This document shows, piece by piece, positions 17,962 through 21,061 of a stretch of 21,061 nucleotides of DNA. The DNA is from Isotricha intestinalis (taxonomy: Eukaryota; Ciliophora; Litostomatea; Vestibuliferida; Isotrichidae). The notes under the pieces were generated by a model. It was not told the DNA's origin. It worked only from the letters and a program-made list of their open reading frames with translations, and searched no databases. The DNA lies in assembly GCA_023807065.1 (NCBI GenBank), contig JAJJLU010000723.1, positions 1-21,061 of the forward strand, written 5' to 3'. The position numbers and the translations under genes are program-made. The number at the start of each line of letters is the position of its first letter. Position 1 is the stretch's first letter.

Positions 17962-19851
17962 ATGGAAGAAAAAAATAATAATGAAAAAACTGAACTTGAA
18001 AGTTCATCTTCAACAAAAATGGAATATCAAGATTCAAAAATATATTTAGATATTACAGATAAAGAAAAAAAAACATTATCTAATGAAAAATCAACATTTG
18101 AAAGAGGAATAGTTGAAGCATTTAAACAAAATAATTCTATAGATACAATAAAGAAATTAAATATATCATATGATGAAATAAAATTTTATGTTAAAGAAGT
18201 TATAAATTCTAAAGGAACTAAATTTATTCTTAATAGAAATATTTTAGATAAATTAGGGAGAATAATAGAAAGAAAATATTTTAATGTTAATTTATTTATA
18301 TCAAAAATTTTTGTAAATTTACTAGAATCATCGAATTATGATTTATTATCAAATAATATAAATTTATTAATAGCATTTTCAAATTTAACAATAAATATAC
18401 TAGATATAATATCTAGTACTTCAAATTCTATAAATTTAGAAAAAAAAATTTCAAGTTTCCTTAATTATTTATTAAACAATAATTCCTTTCAATTACAAGA
18501 AGAACAAAAAGAAACAATAGAAAATTTAATAAATAATTTTCCAACAAGAAATAATAGTGAAATATATAAAAATTTTAAAGATAAAAAAGATATAATAATA
18601 AGTTATTGTCAAAGTATAACAGTTGATGATAAAATTGAAGGAATATATCAATTAATGGAAGCTTTTGGTGATACTTATTCTTTAGAAGAACAATTTGATT
18701 TATTATTTGATTATTGTCCTCAAATTTTTAAAGCACTTATTAATAAACCAAATCCAGAAAATAGAAAAGCTTATTTTCAATTAGGTAATTTTATTTCTAG
18801 TATGTTTTATAGTCATAAATTTAAAATAAAAATTGATAATTCTATTAAAATTACTTCTCATTCAAAATCTCTTTTTTTACTTGATTTATGTTCTAATGAA
18901 TTAAATGATAAAAATAAAATAAAGTTATTTAAATCTAAAAGTAATTATTCTATGATGGATTTATATTTTTTAAATGGAACTTCTTTTGAATTGACTAATC
19001 AAAAAGATCTTCTTTTTAAATCTGAAAATTTATTTTCTATTTGTTATTTAGTTATTAATGCTTTATGTATATATGAAAGTATATTTGATTTACAATATGT
19101 TTGTTATTTACTTTTAAAAAAAATTTATTTAGTTTTTCCTCAATTTCGAGATAATATTGAAGATCTAATTGTTTATGTTTTAATTAATATCTGTTCATTT
19201 ACTTCTAATGAAGAAAGAAAAAATACAATTGAATGTAGACAATTTCTTCATTATCTTTTAAAAGAAGGAAATGAACAGTTAAAATTAAAATTAAATAATA
19301 AAATAAATTCAAAAGGAAAAACAATAAATATTCAATTAGAAGAAAAAGTGTCTTTTGAAAAAGAAATTATTGAATTTGATTATTTAAACTTTTCTGACTT
19401 TAATTTAAGAGTAGGTTATCCAAATTACATTTACATTGATGCAGGAAATGAGTATAGTAAATATTTAGAAATTGATAATAAATTTTCTTTAATTTATTTA
19501 GGCTTTGCTACTCAATATTATGATATTAGTTTTCATTTATTAAAATATTGTCCAAATATTATTAATGATAATATTAATTATGATGAAAATGATTTGACTG
19601 ATAATGGACGTTTTGTTGAAGTGTTTAAATTAGATAAAAGTGAATGTAATGATCTTCCAGTTAAAATTATTTTATTTGTTAAAGAACCTGGAATTTATAA
19701 AATTTTATTTGATAATGGTTATAGTTGGATTAATGGAAAAATAATTAGATATAGAATAAGTATTCTTAAACCTTTATCAGAAATTAATATTGATAATGTT
19801 TTTATGGAAAAAGAAGATAATAATATTAATATTTTAAATTTTGGTATTTAA
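17962..19851 (+). CDS. Helical protein with C-terminal GOLD-like beta domain
   Basis: The ATG at 17962 (context GTGAAAATGG) gives 629 residues ending at TAA. An in-frame GTG two codons earlier is not a likely eukaryotic start. There is a charged, Glu/Ser-rich N-terminus without a signal peptide, then about 440 residues of alternating helices that could be an armadillo/HEAT-like or other helical repeat fold. From about residue 485 to 615 the sequence turns into beta-strand-like segments (YIYIDAGNEY, SLIYLGFATQYYDISFHLL, NGRFVEVFKLDKSECNDL, VKIILFVKEPGIYKILFDN, YSWINGKIIRYRI). The YDISF...F..PG.Y...FDN.YSW pattern is that of GOLD domains, which mediate protein or membrane interactions in trafficking proteins. 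No transmembrane segment is evident, so it is probably a soluble adaptor. The exact family is not recognised. Confidence 0.65.
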   Translation: MEEKNNNEKTELESSSSTKMEYQDSKIYLDITDKEKKTLSNEKSTFERGIVEAFKQNNSIDTIKKLNISYDEIKFYVKEVINSKGTKFILNRNILDKLGRIIERKYFNVNLFISKIFVNLLESSNYDLLSNNINLLIAFSNLTINILDIISSTSNSINLEKKISSFLNYLLNNNSFQLQEEQKETIENLINNFPTRNNSEIYKNFKDKKDIIISYCQSITVDDKIEGIYQLMEAFGDTYSLEEQFDLLFDYCPQIFKALINKPNPENRKAYFQLGNFISSMFYSHKFKIKIDNSIKITSHSKSLFLLDLCSNELNDKNKIKLFKSKSNYSMMDLYFLNGTSFELTNQKDLLFKSENLFSICYLVINALCIYESIFDLQYVCYLLLKKIYLVFPQFRDNIEDLIVYVLINICSFTSNEERKNTIECRQFLHYLLKEGNEQLKLKLNNKINSKGKTINIQLEEKVSFEKEIIEFDYLNFSDFNLRVGYPNYIYIDAGNEYSKYLEIDNKFSLIYLGFATQYYDISFHLLKYCPNIINDNINYDENDLTDNGRFVEVFKLDKSECNDLPVKIILFVKEPGIYKILFDNGYSWINGKIIRYRISILKPLSEINIDNVFMEKEDNNINILNFGI

Positions 19852-20749
19852 TTTGGTATATTTTAAAATATAATTCTAATTCAGGAATAGATAAAAATTT
19901 GCAAATAAATTATTATAATTTTTACTTATTTAATTTTTATTAATTAAAGTAATATATAGAATAGTTTTATAAGTGTGAATAATTATTTTTGGATTATATA
20001 CTTTATCATCAATTGCGTAAATTCCACTTTTTTTTAATTTGAAATTTCTTCATCTAAAAATCAATAAATAGAAATTATTATTTTTGTTAAACAACAAAAA
20101 AAAGAATATAGTGTTTTCACAATTAATAGGTTATATAAAAAGTAATATTTTTGTTTGACACAAAAAAAAAATTTTAATATAATTTATTTTGTTTACTTAA
20201 ATTAAATTATAAAGATGCAAAACATTTCATGAATTGAATAAATTTAAAATATCTATTTTTAATTCTTTATTCCTTTTTTTAAAACTTCATATTTAAGAGT
20301 GAATTATTGTTATTTTTTTATTTAATTTACTTTCAATTTTTTCTTTTGTTTATGGTTTTTTCAAAGGAAATAAAGTATATATTAAATCTTTCGATAATTT
20401 ATTTTATTTATATATTATTAAAAAACAATTTGACAAAAAAAAATAAATTTCTATTTTAAATTTATAACTATTATAAATAAATATTCAATTATATATTAAA
20501 AAACTTTAAATCATAAACTTCCATATGAAAGAATAAAACTCTAAATAATATTCTATTACTAGATTATATCAATATATTACCATTAAAAAATAATATACAT
20601 AAACTCTTGATATCTCTTAATAAATCATTTATATTTATTTATATTACTAAAAATACTTATAATCAATCAATAATTTAAATTAATCAACATTTATATATTG
20701 TACACCATTAAATTTTTATTAAATTTTTCACTTATATTCTCCCATCTCA
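19852..20749. other. Long AT-rich intergenic region between convergent genes
   Basis: This 898-bp stretch lies between the ends of the GOLD-like gene (plus) and the partial gene at the right edge (minus). It is rich in A and T homopolymers. I see no ORF with protein-like sequence, no tRNA and no repeat family. It probably contains both 3' UTRs. Confidence 0.5.
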
Positions 20750-21061
20750 TTATTTATTCGATATTTTAAAAATAATTTTTTTTTGACTTTTTTTCTTTTG
20801 TTCTTTCCTATCTAAATAATAAACACAAAAATTTTTAGCAACAAATTCATATAAAACAGCAATTCTTTTTCCTTCATCAACTTTAACAGAATCAATGTCT
20901 CTTTTGAATCTATTACTTTTAGTATAAATATCATATAAAGTTATATAATCATAAGAAACAATTTCTTTAAAAATTTCGAACTTACCATTTTTATATAATT
21001 TTTTCTCCATAATTTCTTTAATTGTTGGAAGAAGATTAAATTCATTATAAATATCAATAAT
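20750..21061 (-). CDS. Unrecognised protein, C-terminal part only
   Basis: The frame is open from the window edge (21061) to TAA at 20752-20750, giving 103 residues. An internal ATG at 21010 exists, but the sequence upstream of it (IIDIYNEFNLLPTIKEI) is equally protein-like and in frame, so the gene very probably begins outside the window. The visible part looks like a compact alpha/beta tail (FEIFKEIVSYDYITLYDIY, then KRIAVLYEFVAKNFCVYYLD) and ends in a Lys-rich stretch (KEQKKKSQKK). I do not recognise the family. Confidence 0.6.
   Translation of the reverse strand: MIDIYNEFNLLPTIKEIMEKKLYKNGKFEIFKEIVSYDYITLYDIYTKSNRFKRDIDSVKVDEGKRIAVLYEFVAKNFCVYYLDRKEQKKKSQKKIIFKISNK

Noticed and set aside
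1..21061. tRNA, rRNA or CRISPR features
   Set aside because: I looked for GC-richer blocks, TTCGA-type T-loops and regularly spaced repeats. The only GC-richer patches are the telomere and the telomere-like motifs.

Overview
The window reads as the left end of a protist chromosome, most likely a macronuclear chromosome of a ciliate. It opens with four perfect CCCCAAT repeats (G strand ATTGGGG), and the first gene ends only about 130 bp further in. Base composition is extremely AT-rich. The long reading frames (1404, 1627 and 629 codons) have no introns, use CAA for Gln and TGG for Trp, and end at TAG, TAA and TAA, so the standard genetic code is in use, not the TAA/TAG=Gln code of Tetrahymena or Paramecium. 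A C4A2T telomere, standard code, strong AT bias and ciliate-type protein families together suggest a litostome-like ciliate (rumen entodiniomorphs are candidates). This assignment is inference.

Layout. 1-28 is the telomere. 161-706 (-) is a centrin-like EF-hand protein. From about 1.1 to 7.1 kb lies a gene graveyard: three former minus-strand genes can be read only by jumping between frames and across stops. They are a long gene with a coiled-coil-rich C-terminal part (1096-3837), a CCCH zinc-finger gene (4017-5265) and a TLDc-domain gene (about 6300-7080). One small intact zinc-ribbon-like ORF (5388-5714, +) sits among them. The TLDc relic lies between two short telomere-like sequences (6052-6073 and 7085-7117), each arranged head-to-head (G-rich arm then C-rich arm), as expected at a telomere-telomere joint. 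The segment between them is about 1.0 kb and carries one gene relic.

The right two thirds is healthy. A large cyclic-nucleotide-binding-domain K+ channel (8292-12506, +) converges on a 1627-residue multi-pass TmcB-like sensor protein (13010-17893, -). That gene is divergently paired, across only 68 bp, with a 629-residue helical protein that has a C-terminal GOLD-like beta domain (17962-19851, +). The window closes with the 3' part of an unrecognised gene (20750-21061, -).

The live genes suggest membrane signalling (K+ channel, PAS/TmcB-like sensor) and cytoskeleton (centrin), typical of ciliates, but nothing shows that they form one pathway. No tRNA, rRNA, CRISPR array or recognisable transposase gene was seen.
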